Assembly (NCBI GenBank): GCA_964586785.1
Contig: CAZPHS010000009.1
Coordinates: 1-64,000 of the forward strand
Length of the DNA stretch: 64,000 nucleotides
Reading direction: 5' to 3'
From: SZUA-584 sp041656035
GTDB taxonomy: Bacteria; Bacillota; Clostridia; Christensenellales; SZUA-584
The notes beneath the pieces were generated by a model. It searched no databases, had not been told where the DNA came from, and worked only from the letters and a program-made list of their open reading frames with translations. Within the stretch, counting starts at the first letter, position 1. Each line of letters begins with the position of its first letter. This document shows positions 43,632 through 53,122 of this stretch, one piece after another. Made by a program: the position numbers and the translations under genes.

Positions 43632-44337
43632 AATCGACAAAACGCTTGTTGACAATATGAATATTAATAAGTCGTGCATTGTCATAACCCATAAGGAGAC
43701 GGCAAAAAAGCCGCCGAAGCCGGAAAAGATGACGCTGAATGACGATTCGCAGCTGCCGGCCGAAATTAGGGATAAGGCAATGGAGTTCGTGCAAAGCGCC
43801 AATGTGAAAGCGCAGCAGATAATTGCGAACGCGCTGGCGGAAGCCGAGGAGATTAAAGAGGAAGCCCGCCGGCAGGGTGTAACCGACGGTATGTCGGAGG
43901 CCCGTGATAAACATGATGAACAAGTTAAAGATTTTCGTGACAATCTTTTAAAGCTTGAAAAATACAGGGATAGTCTTTTTGAAGCCTTGCAAAGCGATAT
44001 ACTTGATTTGTCCGTCGATATAGCGGAAAAGATTATAAATATTGTTATTGAAAAAGACGATACAGCATATAAGGGGCTTGTTAAAAATGCTGTCGAAAGC
44101 TTAAAAAAAGCAGACAAATTTGTGTTGTATGTAAGCCGCGGTGACTATGATAAATTTTTCAAGGACAGTCCGCCGTGGATTTTAACCGAAGCGGGAAGCG
44201 CGGAACCTGAGGTTATTTGCGACGCGTCCTTAAAAAGAGGCGATTGCATCATAGAATCAGACAAAGAAATTGTGGACGCGGGCATATCAAGGCAATTAAG
44301 CAAGGCGCGACAGCATCTTAAAGAACAGGTGGATTAA
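43624..44337 (+). CDS. fliH: Flagellar export apparatus protein FliH
   Basis: 237 residues from TTG 43624 inside the end of fliG. The central coiled coil (about 55-115, with QSANVKAQQIIANALAEAEE) and the C-terminal globular domain with SVDIAEKIINIVIE fit FliH, the ATPase regulator that holds FliI at the export gate. fliI begins directly after it. Confidence 0.88.
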   Translation: MFKIDKTLVDNMNINKSCIVITHKETAKKPPKPEKMTLNDDSQLPAEIRDKAMEFVQSANVKAQQIIANALAEAEEIKEEARRQGVTDGMSEARDKHDEQVKDFRDNLLKLEKYRDSLFEALQSDILDLSVDIAEKIINIVIEKDDTAYKGLVKNAVESLKKADKFVLYVSRGDYDKFFKDSPPWILTEAGSAEPEVICDASLKRGDCIIESDKEIVDAGISRQLSKARQHLKEQVD

Positions 44338-44338
44338 G

Positions 44339-45658
44339 ATGTTTCCTAAAACTCAAAGATATAAAAGCGCATTAAAAGACAAATCTTTTTTGGAGTACGG
44401 CGGCAGGGTAAGCCAGGTATACGGGCTTACGGTGGAAGCGGTGGGCATGTCCGCCAAGCTTGGCGATATATGCCGAATATACACGGATAATAAAGAGCAG
44501 TACGTTCTTGCCGAAGTAGTGGGCTTTAAAGAAAGAAAAATACTGCTTATGCCTTTCGGGGAACTGTCCGGCGTAGGCCCTAACAGTTATGTGGTGTCCG
44601 ACGATCGCGCTCTTAGCGTCGCCGTGGGAAGGGATTTTTGCGGCCGCGTTCTCGACGGTCTTGGAAATACAATGGACGAGAAGGGGCCGGTTAAGCCCGA
44701 GGGGTTTTATCCCATAATGAACGCTCCCCCCAGCCCCCTCGAAAGGCGGCGTATTACGGAGAGGCTGCCGCTTGGCATAAAAGCAATAGACTCAATGCTT
44801 ACGCTGGGAAAAGGGCAGAGGATAGGCATTTTTGCCGGAAGCGGAGTAGGCAAAAGCACGCTGCTTGGCATGATTGCGCGCAACACATCCGCGGATATAA
44901 ATGTGATTGTGCTTATAGGCGAGAGGGGACGCGAGGTACGCGATTTTATAGAAAAGGATTTGCAGGAAGAAGGTCTATCGCGCTCGGTACTGATTGTGGC
45001 TACTTCCGACCAGCCCGCTCTTGTCCGTTTAAAATCCGCTATGGTGGGAACCGCCATCGCGGAATATTTCCGCGACCAGGGTATGGACGTTATGCTTATG
45101 ATGGACTCGCTGACAAGGTTCGCCATGGCTCAAAGAGAAATCGGAATGGCTATAGGCGAGCCGCCGGTGTCAAGGGGTTTTACTCCGTCAGTATACGCAA
45201 TAATGCCCAAACTTCTGGAACGCGCGGGAATGTGCGGCAAAGGGTCAATCACCGGACTTTATACCGTTCTTGTGGAAGGCGACGACCTTGACGAGCCTAT
45301 ATCCGATACGGTAAGGGGGATACTGGACGGGCATATAGTGCTATCGAGAAAAATGGCGAATAACAACCATTATCCGGCTATAGACGTGCTGCAAAGCGTA
45401 AGCCGCCTTATGCCGGACGTTATGAGCGATGAAGAACAAAAAATGACATCATATTTAAGGGGAGTGCTTGCCGCGTACAGGGATGCCGAGGATCTTATTT
45501 CAATCGGGGCGTACAAACAGGGCTCAAGCGTTAAAATAGACGAGGCCATAGCCATGATAGATGAAATAAACAAATTGCTTATGCAGCAGGTGCCGGAAAG
45601 ATTTACATTTGAGCAGACGATGGAAATCGTAAATGAAATATATGATATGAGAGTTTAA
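44339..45658 (+). CDS. fliI: Flagellum-specific ATP synthase-like ATPase FliI
   Basis: 439 residues with Walker A GIFAGSGVGKSTLLG (about 163-177), VIVLIGERGREVRDFI, the Walker B region MLMMDSLTRFAMAQREI and the family signature PPSPLERRRI. It energises flagellar protein export together with the proton motive force. Confidence 0.97.
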   Translation: MFPKTQRYKSALKDKSFLEYGGRVSQVYGLTVEAVGMSAKLGDICRIYTDNKEQYVLAEVVGFKERKILLMPFGELSGVGPNSYVVSDDRALSVAVGRDFCGRVLDGLGNTMDEKGPVKPEGFYPIMNAPPSPLERRRITERLPLGIKAIDSMLTLGKGQRIGIFAGSGVGKSTLLGMIARNTSADINVIVLIGERGREVRDFIEKDLQEEGLSRSVLIVATSDQPALVRLKSAMVGTAIAEYFRDQGMDVMLMMDSLTRFAMAQREIGMAIGEPPVSRGFTPSVYAIMPKLLERAGMCGKGSITGLYTVLVEGDDLDEPISDTVRGILDGHIVLSRKMANNNHYPAIDVLQSVSRLMPDVMSDEEQKMTSYLRGVLAAYRDAEDLISIGAYKQGSSVKIDEAIAMIDEINKLLMQQVPERFTFEQTMEIVNEIYDMRV

Positions 45659-45662
45659 AGCT

Positions 45663-46103
45663 ATGAAGCAATTTGTGTTCACGCTGCAGCAATGGTACGA
45701 CTTGCAGACAGGCACGGAAAAGCAGTACAAACTGCAAATTAACTTATTGGAAAACCGGATTGCCGTTTTAAGAAACGAGCTTAGCATACTCGCGGGCTGT
45801 TTTGACAGGACAAAGGTTGAATTCTGCGACGCGGTATCAATAGGTATGCCGGCTTTGCGCGCGGGTGATTACGGAAATTATTTTGAGTGTACAAAGATTC
45901 AAATGGCGGCGGTGCAAATACAGATAGCCAATCTTGAAAACGAAAAGGAACAATGGGTTAAAAAACTTGTACAGGTTCGCAGGGAGATAAAATTGCTTGA
46001 TAAACTGTACGAAAAGCAATACAAGGAATATATTGACGAAGTCAAAAAGGAAAACGGAAAGATTATAGACGACATGGTTTCATATAAAGTAACTGTTTCA
46101 TAA
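45663..46103 (+). CDS. fliJ: Flagellar export protein FliJ
   Basis: 146 residues, a single long antiparallel coiled coil (LQQWYDLQTGTEKQYKLQ near the start, VRREIKLLDKLYEKQYKEY near the end). FliJ couples FliI to FlhA. It starts 4 nt after fliI and is typical in size and position. Confidence 0.88.
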   Translation: MKQFVFTLQQWYDLQTGTEKQYKLQINLLENRIAVLRNELSILAGCFDRTKVEFCDAVSIGMPALRAGDYGNYFECTKIQMAAVQIQIANLENEKEQWVKKLVQVRREIKLLDKLYEKQYKEYIDEVKKENGKIIDDMVSYKVTVS

Positions 46104-46114
46104 AGGATGGATTT

Positions 46115-46831
46115 ATGCGGGAAGATATTTTAGAAAAAGAAGAGCAGGGGGCTTCCGATAAGAAGAAGACGCCCAAACCGCCCAAAGAACCGAAGGCGCC
46201 CAAACTTAAGCCCGAAAAACCGGCTAAAACGGCGTTGAAAAAACCGGAGGCAAAACCGCAAACGCGTAAAAGCGGCGGCAAATCATCCGGCGGGGTAATC
46301 GCGTGCGTATTTTTAATAGTGCTTATTCTCGCCGGCGCGATGGTTGTTTATTTTAACGTCGGCGGTTCGGCGGAGGCTGTGGTTGCAATTTTAAAAGAGA
46401 ACCTTCCGGCTGAGAAAGAATATGAAGGTCCCTCGGCCGAGGAATTGGAAAAAATGCATACCCAGTTATTAAAATTAGAACAAACACTTGAGAAAAGGAA
46501 GACAAATGTCGATAGAAAAGAAGACGAGGCGGTTTTGCTCGAAAAAGACTTAAGCGAACGCGAGGAAACTCTTGCGCAGCAGCTTGAGGCTTTTAAAACA
46601 CAGTCCGAGGAAGTTTATGCGCTTGCGCAGGCACAGGCCAGTATAAAAGCCACGGCAAATATTTATGAGAAGATGGATGTGCAAAAGGCGGCAGACGCCA
46701 TAAGCCAACTTAGACCCGTGTCTTATATCGCTCAATTGCTTAAGGCGATGGACGAAGCAAAAGCGGCTCTGATACTTGATAAAATGAGTACCAAGCTTGC
46801 AACGAGTGTTTTATCAGAAATGATGAAATAA
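46115..46831 (+). CDS. MotE/YlxF-like flagellar protein
   Basis: 238 residues. A Lys/Pro-rich cytoplasmic N-terminus (about 10-58) precedes one membrane segment (61-80) and a coiled coil (about 105-165). The C-terminal domain has the MgtE-N-like repeat of MotE proteins (DAISQLRPVSYIAQLLKAMDEAKAALILDKM). The equivalent Bacillus gene between fliJ and fliK is ylxF. In rhizobia MotE is a periplasmic chaperone of a motor protein. The exact role here is unproven. Confidence 0.82.
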   Translation: MREDILEKEEQGASDKKKTPKPPKEPKAPKLKPEKPAKTALKKPEAKPQTRKSGGKSSGGVIACVFLIVLILAGAMVVYFNVGGSAEAVVAILKENLPAEKEYEGPSAEELEKMHTQLLKLEQTLEKRKTNVDRKEDEAVLLEKDLSEREETLAQQLEAFKTQSEEVYALAQAQASIKATANIYEKMDVQKAADAISQLRPVSYIAQLLKAMDEAKAALILDKMSTKLATSVLSEMMK

Positions 46832-46898
46832 AAAAAATAAAGGGGGCGACGCCGGATTGTTTAAAAACTTAATAAATTGTTAAGGAGGGGATCAACAA

Positions 46899-48332
46899 TT
46901 GGATGCAATAACGGTGTTTGCAGAAACACCAAACGTTGCGGCTCCGAATATGGTTCTTGGCGGCGGCGGTTTGAAACAAGTAAAAATGAAGCCGGTTTCG
47001 GCGGAGTTTAAACAACAGCTGAAAAACTGCCTCGAAAACGAACAAGCAATTAACTTTCAAGCGCTTTTTGGAAACCGCGACACGGACGATAACAGCATGG
47101 TCATCAATTCCACGGTTCTTAACTTAGGGATTGCTGGCATTCTCGAAGGATTCGGATTGCTGGATTATCAAACAGACAACCTCTTATTAGCCGGAGACGA
47201 CGTTTTGCCGGCATTGCCCAAAGCGGCGCGGGAACAGACGGACGCAGCCGATATGGCAGGCCTGCTTACGGAATGGATGCGCGTTGATAAGGAACCTAAA
47301 GAAGGTGAATTGTCTGAGCAATTTGCAAGGATGCTATCAAACAAACAGCTTAATACTTCTGATTTGCAGCGGGTGTTAAGCGAGGTAAAAGAGTATCTGG
47401 GCTCCCTCGAGAGTACCAACAAAGAAAAGGCGTCAAATACGGCGGCTGAAAGCGTAACGGTATTGCCGGATACGGACGGCGCGGCGGACTTTTTAAAGCT
47501 GCTGCTGCAGGCAAAAATGCAAAAGCCGTCTTTTAAAGCGCAAATGCCGCTGCCGGCTGAAAATGCTGACCGGAAGGTATTTTCAGTTAAACACGCTGTG
47601 TTTGAAAATTCACAGGCTGCCGAAGAAACCGCCGTACACCGTGACTGTCCGGCCGAAGCGCAAGAAGCGGAGATAAAGGCCGCTCTGCCGAAAATGGACG
47701 GCGGCATATCCGGCGCGGCGCGGCAAAGCGGAGACGGAGAATCAAAGGAAACTACTCCGGACGCTGTGGACGCGCGGGATATTACCGAAGGAACGGCGGC
47801 GGCGGCGGGAGGCGTTCAAAGGGCAAAGGCTCCGGAAACGGTTGCCGAAACAACGGCCGAGCCGCGGGTTATCTCCGAACAGCCCGATTTTGTCAGGGAC
47901 AATGTCGTGCGTATTGTTGACAGTATAAAAACGCAATTCGACGGCGGCCGGCACGAATTCGACATAGAGTTAAAGCCGGAATTTCTCGGAAAACTGAACA
48001 TTAAACTGACAATGGAAAACGGTAATATTCGGTTGACCGTAAAGGCGGGCGACTTGTCGGTTAAAGGAATGATATGTGAGCATGCTCCGGCTTTGCAGGA
48101 TATGTTGAAAGATAAGGGAATAACCTTAACGAGCGTAGACATCTCTTATCAAAGCGAGACGCCGGCGGACGGCGGTTACGAGGCCTACAGGCAAAACGGC
48201 CGCCAAAGCCAAGCGGATAAAGGCGGCGGGAGGCATACGCCGGAGTGGCTGACAGGAACAAGCCTTTACGATTCGGCGGCGGCGGCGGATTATTACATTC
48301 ACAGCGGCAGCTCCGTCGAGTATCTGGCGTAA
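46899..48332 (+). CDS. fliK: Flagellar hook-length control protein FliK
   Basis: 477 residues from TTG 46899 with SD AAGGAGGGG. The long N-terminal region is low in hydrophobic core and Ala/Glu/Lys-rich. The C-terminal switch domain (about 330-415) has FDIELKPEFLGKLNIKLTME and AGDLSVKGMICEHAPALQDM. It measures the hook and triggers the FlhB specificity switch. flgD and flgE follow. Confidence 0.9.
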   Translation: MDAITVFAETPNVAAPNMVLGGGGLKQVKMKPVSAEFKQQLKNCLENEQAINFQALFGNRDTDDNSMVINSTVLNLGIAGILEGFGLLDYQTDNLLLAGDDVLPALPKAAREQTDAADMAGLLTEWMRVDKEPKEGELSEQFARMLSNKQLNTSDLQRVLSEVKEYLGSLESTNKEKASNTAAESVTVLPDTDGAADFLKLLLQAKMQKPSFKAQMPLPAENADRKVFSVKHAVFENSQAAEETAVHRDCPAEAQEAEIKAALPKMDGGISGAARQSGDGESKETTPDAVDARDITEGTAAAAGGVQRAKAPETVAETTAEPRVISEQPDFVRDNVVRIVDSIKTQFDGGRHEFDIELKPEFLGKLNIKLTMENGNIRLTVKAGDLSVKGMICEHAPALQDMLKDKGITLTSVDISYQSETPADGGYEAYRQNGRQSQADKGGGRHTPEWLTGTSLYDSAAAADYYIHSGSSVEYLA

Positions 48333-48349
48333 TAAAAGGAGGCAAGGTT

Positions 48350-48949
48350 ATGTCGGTAGATCAAACATCGGCTGCGGCGTCAACCCTAAGGACGCTTGAA
48401 AGCTTGAATAGAACAACGGGCAACAGCAATCTGTCCCAGCAGGACTTTCTAAAAATACTTGTGGCTCAAATGGCCAATCAAAATCCGCTTGAACCCGCGG
48501 GACACGGAGAGTTTCTCGCGCAGATGGCGCAGTTTTCGCTGCTTGAGGGTTTTCAGACGCTAAGCCAAAGCTTCGCTACAAGCCAGGCTTACGGCATGAT
48601 TGGAAAATATGTATATATAGAGGATTCCATAGGGCTGATTTTCGGCAAGGTTGACGGTGTAGTTAATGAAAACGGCGTCAATTATGTTCTGGTAGGCGGA
48701 GAAACGTACAACACCGTAAAGGTTGCCGGAGTTATGGACCCTTCAAGCATTGAAAACAATTTGGATACAAGAATACTTCAGGGAGCCAATCTGATTGGGA
48801 AAACGGTGTCGGCGGCAATCACTGCCGAAGACGGTACGGTTACTACGATTACCGGTCAGGTTGAACAGCTCGTAATAAAGGACGGCGACATATTTGCCGT
48901 TGTCGGCGGGCAGAACATTCCCGTGACAAGCATAACACAAATAGCATAA
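48350..48949 (+). CDS. flgD: Flagellar hook-capping scaffold FlgD
   Basis: 200 residues from ATG 48350 with an AAAGGAGG SD. In-frame sequence further upstream lies inside fliK. It has the FlgD signature LSQQDFLKILVAQMANQNPLEP (about 28-49) and a C-terminal tandem beta domain (YNTVKVAGVMDPSSI). It caps the growing hook and is required for hook polymerisation. Confidence 0.94.
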   Translation: MSVDQTSAAASTLRTLESLNRTTGNSNLSQQDFLKILVAQMANQNPLEPAGHGEFLAQMAQFSLLEGFQTLSQSFATSQAYGMIGKYVYIEDSIGLIFGKVDGVVNENGVNYVLVGGETYNTVKVAGVMDPSSIENNLDTRILQGANLIGKTVSAAITAEDGTVTTITGQVEQLVIKDGDIFAVVGGQNIPVTSITQIA

Positions 48950-48965
48950 CAGGAGGAATAAAACC

Positions 48966-49808
48966 ATGATGCGTTCACTGTACTCCGGTGTTACCGGACT
49001 TAGAAACCATCAGACAAAGATGGACGTTATAGGAAACAATATCGCAAACGTAAACACTATAGGATATAAATCAAGCCGCGTGGTATTTCAGGACATATAC
49101 AGCCAAACAATTAAACCGGCGTCCACAACGGGCACAGGCTCGGGCGGAACAAACCCGCAGCAGATAGGCCTTGGCGTTCAGGTCGCCACAATAGACGTGC
49201 TGCATACAAAATCTACACCGCAGTATACCGGCAACTCGCTCGACCTTTCGATTGAAGGCGACGGATACTTTATAATGTCCAGCGACGGGCAGCTGTCGTA
49301 TACCCGGGCAGGCAACTTCTATCAGGACGTTAATCACTATCTTGTTGATTCAAACGGCGCGTATGTGCAGGGTTTTGAAGTGGATTCAACCGGCGCGCTT
49401 GTACTTGACGCGGGAGGAGACCCAATACCGACGAATATCTTCTTAAACCCAAGTTATTATGACATTTCAATAAACAGCAGCGGTCAGGTGGTGGGTATAG
49501 ACCAGACGACAAACCAAAGTCAGGTTATAGGACAGATAGCTTTGGCGACATTCGCGAACCCGAACGGCCTTGAAAAAGTGGGGCAGAACACTTACCGTGT
49601 AACGGTAAACTCGGGCATAGAGGTTAGGCATACACCGGGCGTAGGTACCGGCGGATTGCTGAACCCGGGTACGCTTGAGATGTCAAACGTAGATTTGACA
49701 AGCGAGTTTGCGGACATGATTGTAACGCAAAGAGGCTTTCAGGCCAACTCAAGAATTATTACCACAACAGACCAAATGCTCGAGGAACTTGTCAACATGG
49801 TACGGTAA
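48966..49808 (+). CDS. flgE: Flagellar hook protein FlgE
   Basis: 280 residues, the short hook-protein form found in Bacillus-type flagella. It starts MMRSLYSGVTGLRNHQTKMD with the IGNNIANVNTIGYKSSR motif, the middle beta domain (LSIEGDGYFIMSSDGQLSYTRAG) and the C-terminal MSNVDLTSEFADMIVTQRGFQANSRI helix. Its position between flgD and flbD supports FlgE over FlgG. A strong hairpin follows its stop. Confidence 0.9.
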   Translation: MMRSLYSGVTGLRNHQTKMDVIGNNIANVNTIGYKSSRVVFQDIYSQTIKPASTTGTGSGGTNPQQIGLGVQVATIDVLHTKSTPQYTGNSLDLSIEGDGYFIMSSDGQLSYTRAGNFYQDVNHYLVDSNGAYVQGFEVDSTGALVLDAGGDPIPTNIFLNPSYYDISINSSGQVVGIDQTTNQSQVIGQIALATFANPNGLEKVGQNTYRVTVNSGIEVRHTPGVGTGGLLNPGTLEMSNVDLTSEFADMIVTQRGFQANSRIITTTDQMLEELVNMVR

Positions 49809-49826
49809 CGGCTAAGTTATGCGTCG

Positions 49827-49853
49827 TGCGGCGCGGCTAAATGCCGCGCCGCA
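49827..49853 (+). other. Strong intercistronic hairpin after flgE
   Basis: TGCGGCGCGGC and GCCGCGCCGCA form a perfect 11-bp stem with a 5-nt loop (TAAAT). No T-run follows and flbD starts 27 nt later, so it is not a standard terminator. It may stabilise the hook mRNA or reduce downstream expression. Confidence 0.6.
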
Positions 49854-49880
49854 TAGATTCTATTAGGAAGGAATGATGAA

Positions 49881-50099
49881 ATGGTCCGCGTTCACCGTTT
49901 AAACAACCAGGAATTTTTAATAAACTGCGAGCTTATTGAGTTTGTGGAGGAAACGCCAAATACGGTGGTTTCCATGGTTTCGGGCAGAAAGCTTGTGGTA
50001 TCGGAAACAACAACCGAAATACAGAAGCTGATTATTGAATACAAACAAAAAATATTTTGCGGAAACGCTTTGGAGAATAAAGAACTAGGGGAGCAATGA
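49881..50099 (+). CDS. flbD: FlbD/SwrD family flagellar protein
   Basis: 72 residues, starting MVRVHRLNNQEFLINCELI and continuing VVSMVSGRKLVVSETTTEI, the whole-length FlbD motif. In Bacillus SwrD supports motor power in swarming. It sits just before the stator genes, with an AGGAAGG SD. Confidence 0.92.
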   Translation: MVRVHRLNNQEFLINCELIEFVEETPNTVVSMVSGRKLVVSETTTEIQKLIIEYKQKIFCGNALENKELGEQ

Positions 50100-50100
50100 T

Positions 50101-50892
50101 GTGGAAAAGACAACTGCAACGGGCATAATATTCGGGTTTGCTTGTATAATTATTTCTATTTATCTTTCGGGCACAATAGATTCGTTTATCGACCCCGCAT
50201 CGGTTCTCATTACGGTAGGCGGTACGATTGCCTCAACAATAGTGTCCTATCCCGGTAAAATGCTCAAATCGCTTAAAACCGTATATACGAACGCTTTTAA
50301 AAGCATAAAAATTGACTTGAACGAGGATATAGAGTTAATCATACAGATTGCAAACATAGCGCGGCGCGAAGGTTTGCTGGCATTGGAAGACGCGATGGAG
50401 GAGATTGAAAACCCGTTTTTAAAGAAAGGTATTATGCTTATAGTTGACGGGGCGGATACGGAGCTGGTAAAAAGCATACTCCAGACCGAGATAGCGTTTA
50501 TTCAGGAAAGGCATTCACAGGGGCAGGAGATTATACTGAGCATGGCAAGCTACGCTCCGGCTTTCGGCATGATTGGAACGCTTATAGGGCTTATCAATAT
50601 GCTTAAAAATTTATCCGACTACGGTTCGCTCGGGCCGAATATGGCGATAGCGCTTGTTACCACGTTCTACGGCATAGTACTGGCGAATCTGGTTTTTACG
50701 CCTATAGCAAAAAAGTTGAAAACCCAAAGCGACGCCGAAAGCCTGCAAAAAGAGTTATATATGGAGGGCCTGCTTTCCATACAGGACGGGGAGAACCCGC
50801 GTATTATAAAGGACAAGCTAACGTCGTTCTTATCCCGCCGCGAAATAAAGAAAGAAGACGAAACGAACCCCGAAGTACAGGAGATCGAATAA
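50101..50892 (+). CDS. motA: Flagellar motor stator protein MotA
   Basis: 263 residues from GTG 50101. It has about four membrane segments, with the first near 7-25 and the last two around 150-215, and the conserved SYAPAFGMIGTLIGLI and ALVTTFYGIVLANLVFTPIA pore segments. The cytoplasmic loop with charged residues faces FliG. It forms a proton- or sodium-driven stator with MotB, encoded 9 nt downstream. Confidence 0.95.
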   Translation: MEKTTATGIIFGFACIIISIYLSGTIDSFIDPASVLITVGGTIASTIVSYPGKMLKSLKTVYTNAFKSIKIDLNEDIELIIQIANIARREGLLALEDAMEEIENPFLKKGIMLIVDGADTELVKSILQTEIAFIQERHSQGQEIILSMASYAPAFGMIGTLIGLINMLKNLSDYGSLGPNMAIALVTTFYGIVLANLVFTPIAKKLKTQSDAESLQKELYMEGLLSIQDGENPRIIKDKLTSFLSRREIKKEDETNPEVQEIE

Positions 50893-50901
50893 GGAGAGCA
50901 A

Positions 50902-51663
50902 GTGGATTTCAGGAAGAGAAAGCCGCCGCCGCAGGAAGAAGGGGCGCCGGCTTGGATGAATACTTACGGAGACATGGTCACATTGCTGCTGACCTTTTTC
51001 GTACTGCTGTTTTCTTTCTCAACCATAGACGCTCAAAAGTGGGAGAAGATTGTCAGCTCTCTTTCCGGCACGCCTTTTGTGGCGATACAGGCTATCGATC
51101 CGGGCGGCACGCAAAGCGAATCGTCGTCCGAATTAGACTTAAAGCCGACGCCCACGCCGTCCTTGGAATCGGACGCTAATATGGAGCAGATAAAAGAAAA
51201 GTTTGACGAGCTGTACGAGAAAATTAAAACGCATATTGAGGTGAATAATCTTGGCAGCCTGCTTAACGTAGAGGAGCAGGACAACGCAATACTTATACGC
51301 ATGTCGGATTCGGCGCTTTTTGATTCCGGCAAAGATTTTTTGAAAGCCGACGCGAAAATGATACTCGGCTCGATTTGCGTGATAATAGAAGAATACGATG
51401 ATTTGATAAAAAGGATACGCGTTGAGGGGCACACGGACAACGTGCCTATTCACAATTCGCGGTTTGAGGATAATTGGGAATTATCCGCGTCAAGAGCGCT
51501 TGTAGTCGTAAGGTATATGCTAAGCATAACGGACCTGCAGCCGCAAAAGCTTATACCGATGGGATACGGCGAATATCATCCCGTAGATTCCAACGAGACC
51601 GCGGCGGGAAGAGCTAGCAACAGGCGTGTGGATTTTGTTATTGAAAGCATTTTGAAGGACTAG
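50902..51663 (+). CDS. motB: Flagellar motor stator protein MotB
   Basis: 253 residues from GTG 50902. A short basic N-terminus and one membrane segment hold the channel Asp24 (TYGDMVTLLLTFFVLL). A linker (about 60-110) leads to the OmpA-like peptidoglycan-binding domain with RVEGHTDNVPI and SASRALVVVRYML. The Asp carries the coupling ion. Proton versus sodium use cannot be decided here. Confidence 0.95.
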   Translation: MDFRKRKPPPQEEGAPAWMNTYGDMVTLLLTFFVLLFSFSTIDAQKWEKIVSSLSGTPFVAIQAIDPGGTQSESSSELDLKPTPTPSLESDANMEQIKEKFDELYEKIKTHIEVNNLGSLLNVEEQDNAILIRMSDSALFDSGKDFLKADAKMILGSICVIIEEYDDLIKRIRVEGHTDNVPIHNSRFEDNWELSASRALVVVRYMLSITDLQPQKLIPMGYGEYHPVDSNETAAGRASNRRVDFVIESILKD

Positions 51664-51676
51664 GGGGGGTTTTGTT

Positions 51677-52075
51677 ATGAAAAAAGTGATAACAATAATT
51701 GTTTTTGTTTTGATTGTTGCCGGAGCCGCGGCGTACTTCCTTTTTTTAGCTCCGCCGCCGGAGCCCAAAACAAGCTTTTTTGTGCCGGGTGACCATTTTG
51801 TAACAAACATTAAAGACAGCACGCGGCTTTTAAAGGTGACAATAGTGATTGAGCTGAGCACATTGAACCCGGAGGAGACAAAAAGTTATCTGACTGAACG
51901 CAGTCACATAATACGCGATGTAATAGTATTTTTATTGCGGAGCAAAACAGAGGAAGAACTGCGCAGCAATGAAATACAAAACACATTGCGCGGCGAAATC
52001 GTCGACAGGTTAAAATCCGAGTTGAAATTAGATTATATTAAAACAATCTATTTTAACGATTATGTGATACAATAA
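51677..52075 (+). CDS. fliL: Flagellar basal body-associated protein FliL
   Basis: 132 residues with an N-terminal membrane segment (about 4-23) and an external domain starting near FFVPGDHFVTNIKDSTRLLKV. The C-terminus DRLKSELKLDYIKTIYFNDYVIQ is the FliL signature. It supports stator function. The SD (TAGGGGGGG) is strong. Confidence 0.92.
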   Translation: MKKVITIIVFVLIVAGAAAYFLFLAPPPEPKTSFFVPGDHFVTNIKDSTRLLKVTIVIELSTLNPEETKSYLTERSHIIRDVIVFLLRSKTEEELRSNEIQNTLRGEIVDRLKSELKLDYIKTIYFNDYVIQ

Positions 52076-52111
52076 TATTACTATATATTCTCTGCCGATA
52101 GGAGATAAATT

Positions 52112-53122
52112 TTGGCCAATATTTTATCTCAAAATGAAATAGACGAGCTGTTAAGCGTATTAACGTCGGGTAAAGACGCGCATGTTGACGATTTTATAGC
52201 GGAAGACCCTAAAATGGCTAAGCCTTACGATTTTCGTACGGCGGACAAATTTTCCAAGGAACAGATACGTACGCTGCATTTTATTTACGATAATTACGCG
52301 AGCAGGCTTTCCACATATTTATCGGGCACGCTGCGCACGCTTTGTGAGGTTGACGTAATTTCAATTGAGGAACAGACTTTTTCCGAGCTGAGCAACTCTA
52401 TGCCCGAGCCCGTTGTTGTGTCTATTATTAATATGCCGCCGCTTCAGGGCTCGTCTTTGTTTGTTATCTCTTCCGCTATCTCTTATGAGATTATAAGCCG
52501 GCTTTTAGGCGGGACCGGTGAAATGCAGGCAGTGGATAAATCTTTTACTGAGATAGAACTGTCGATTATGGAGCGCGTAATAAAAAAAGTGTTGTCGCTT
52601 ATGAGCGAAGCGTGGGAGAGGATAAATAAAATAAGCGTTCAGCTTGACAGGGTTGAGACAAGCTCGCAATATGTACAAATAGTATCTGCGAACGAGCCTA
52701 TAGCCATAATCACGATGAATGTAAAAATCGGTTCCGTTTCGGACATCATCAACATATGCATACCTAACGTGGCGGTTCAGCCTATTGCTAAACAATTAGT
52801 TATGAAAACCTGGTATTCCGAGCAGAACTTTAATAAAGCGCCTATGAATACTAAGGAATTAAAGCAGGGGCTTGCGGGGGTGTCGTTGACGCTTTATACT
52901 GTTTTTAATGAAATAGAAGCGACGGTTAAAGACATACTTAGCATACAGGTTGGCGATGTGATTAAAATAGCGCATAACATAAGTATGCCTGTTACGGTAA
53001 ACATAGAGCACATACCTAAATTTAAGGGTTTTATAGGCATGCAGGATTCAAACTACGCGGTGAAGGTTGCCGATATTTTAAGAGAGGGGACGGAAGATGG
53101 AGCAGACGTTGATGAGCAATAA
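52112..53122 (+). CDS. fliM: Flagellar motor switch protein FliM
   Basis: 336 residues from TTG 52112, with AGGAG about 7 nt upstream. The N-terminal CheY-P-binding motif ILSQNEIDELLSVL is intact. The middle CheC-like domain has LLGGTGEM, and the C-terminal SpoA/FliN-like domain is followed by a 26-nt overlap with fliY. It forms the C-ring and receives CheY-P. The GCCGATAG just upstream (52094-52101) resembles a sigma-28 -10 but lacks a good -35. Confidence 0.95.
   Translation: MANILSQNEIDELLSVLTSGKDAHVDDFIAEDPKMAKPYDFRTADKFSKEQIRTLHFIYDNYASRLSTYLSGTLRTLCEVDVISIEEQTFSELSNSMPEPVVVSIINMPPLQGSSLFVISSAISYEIISRLLGGTGEMQAVDKSFTEIELSIMERVIKKVLSLMSEAWERINKISVQLDRVETSSQYVQIVSANEPIAIITMNVKIGSVSDIINICIPNVAVQPIAKQLVMKTWYSEQNFNKAPMNTKELKQGLAGVSLTLYTVFNEIEATVKDILSIQVGDVIKIAHNISMPVTVNIEHIPKFKGFIGMQDSNYAVKVADILREGTEDGADVDEQ

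Noticed and set aside
52073..52101. Sigma-28 promoter before fliM (GCCGATAG)
   Set aside because: Only TAAT at an off spacing, and the octamer is part of the SD context.
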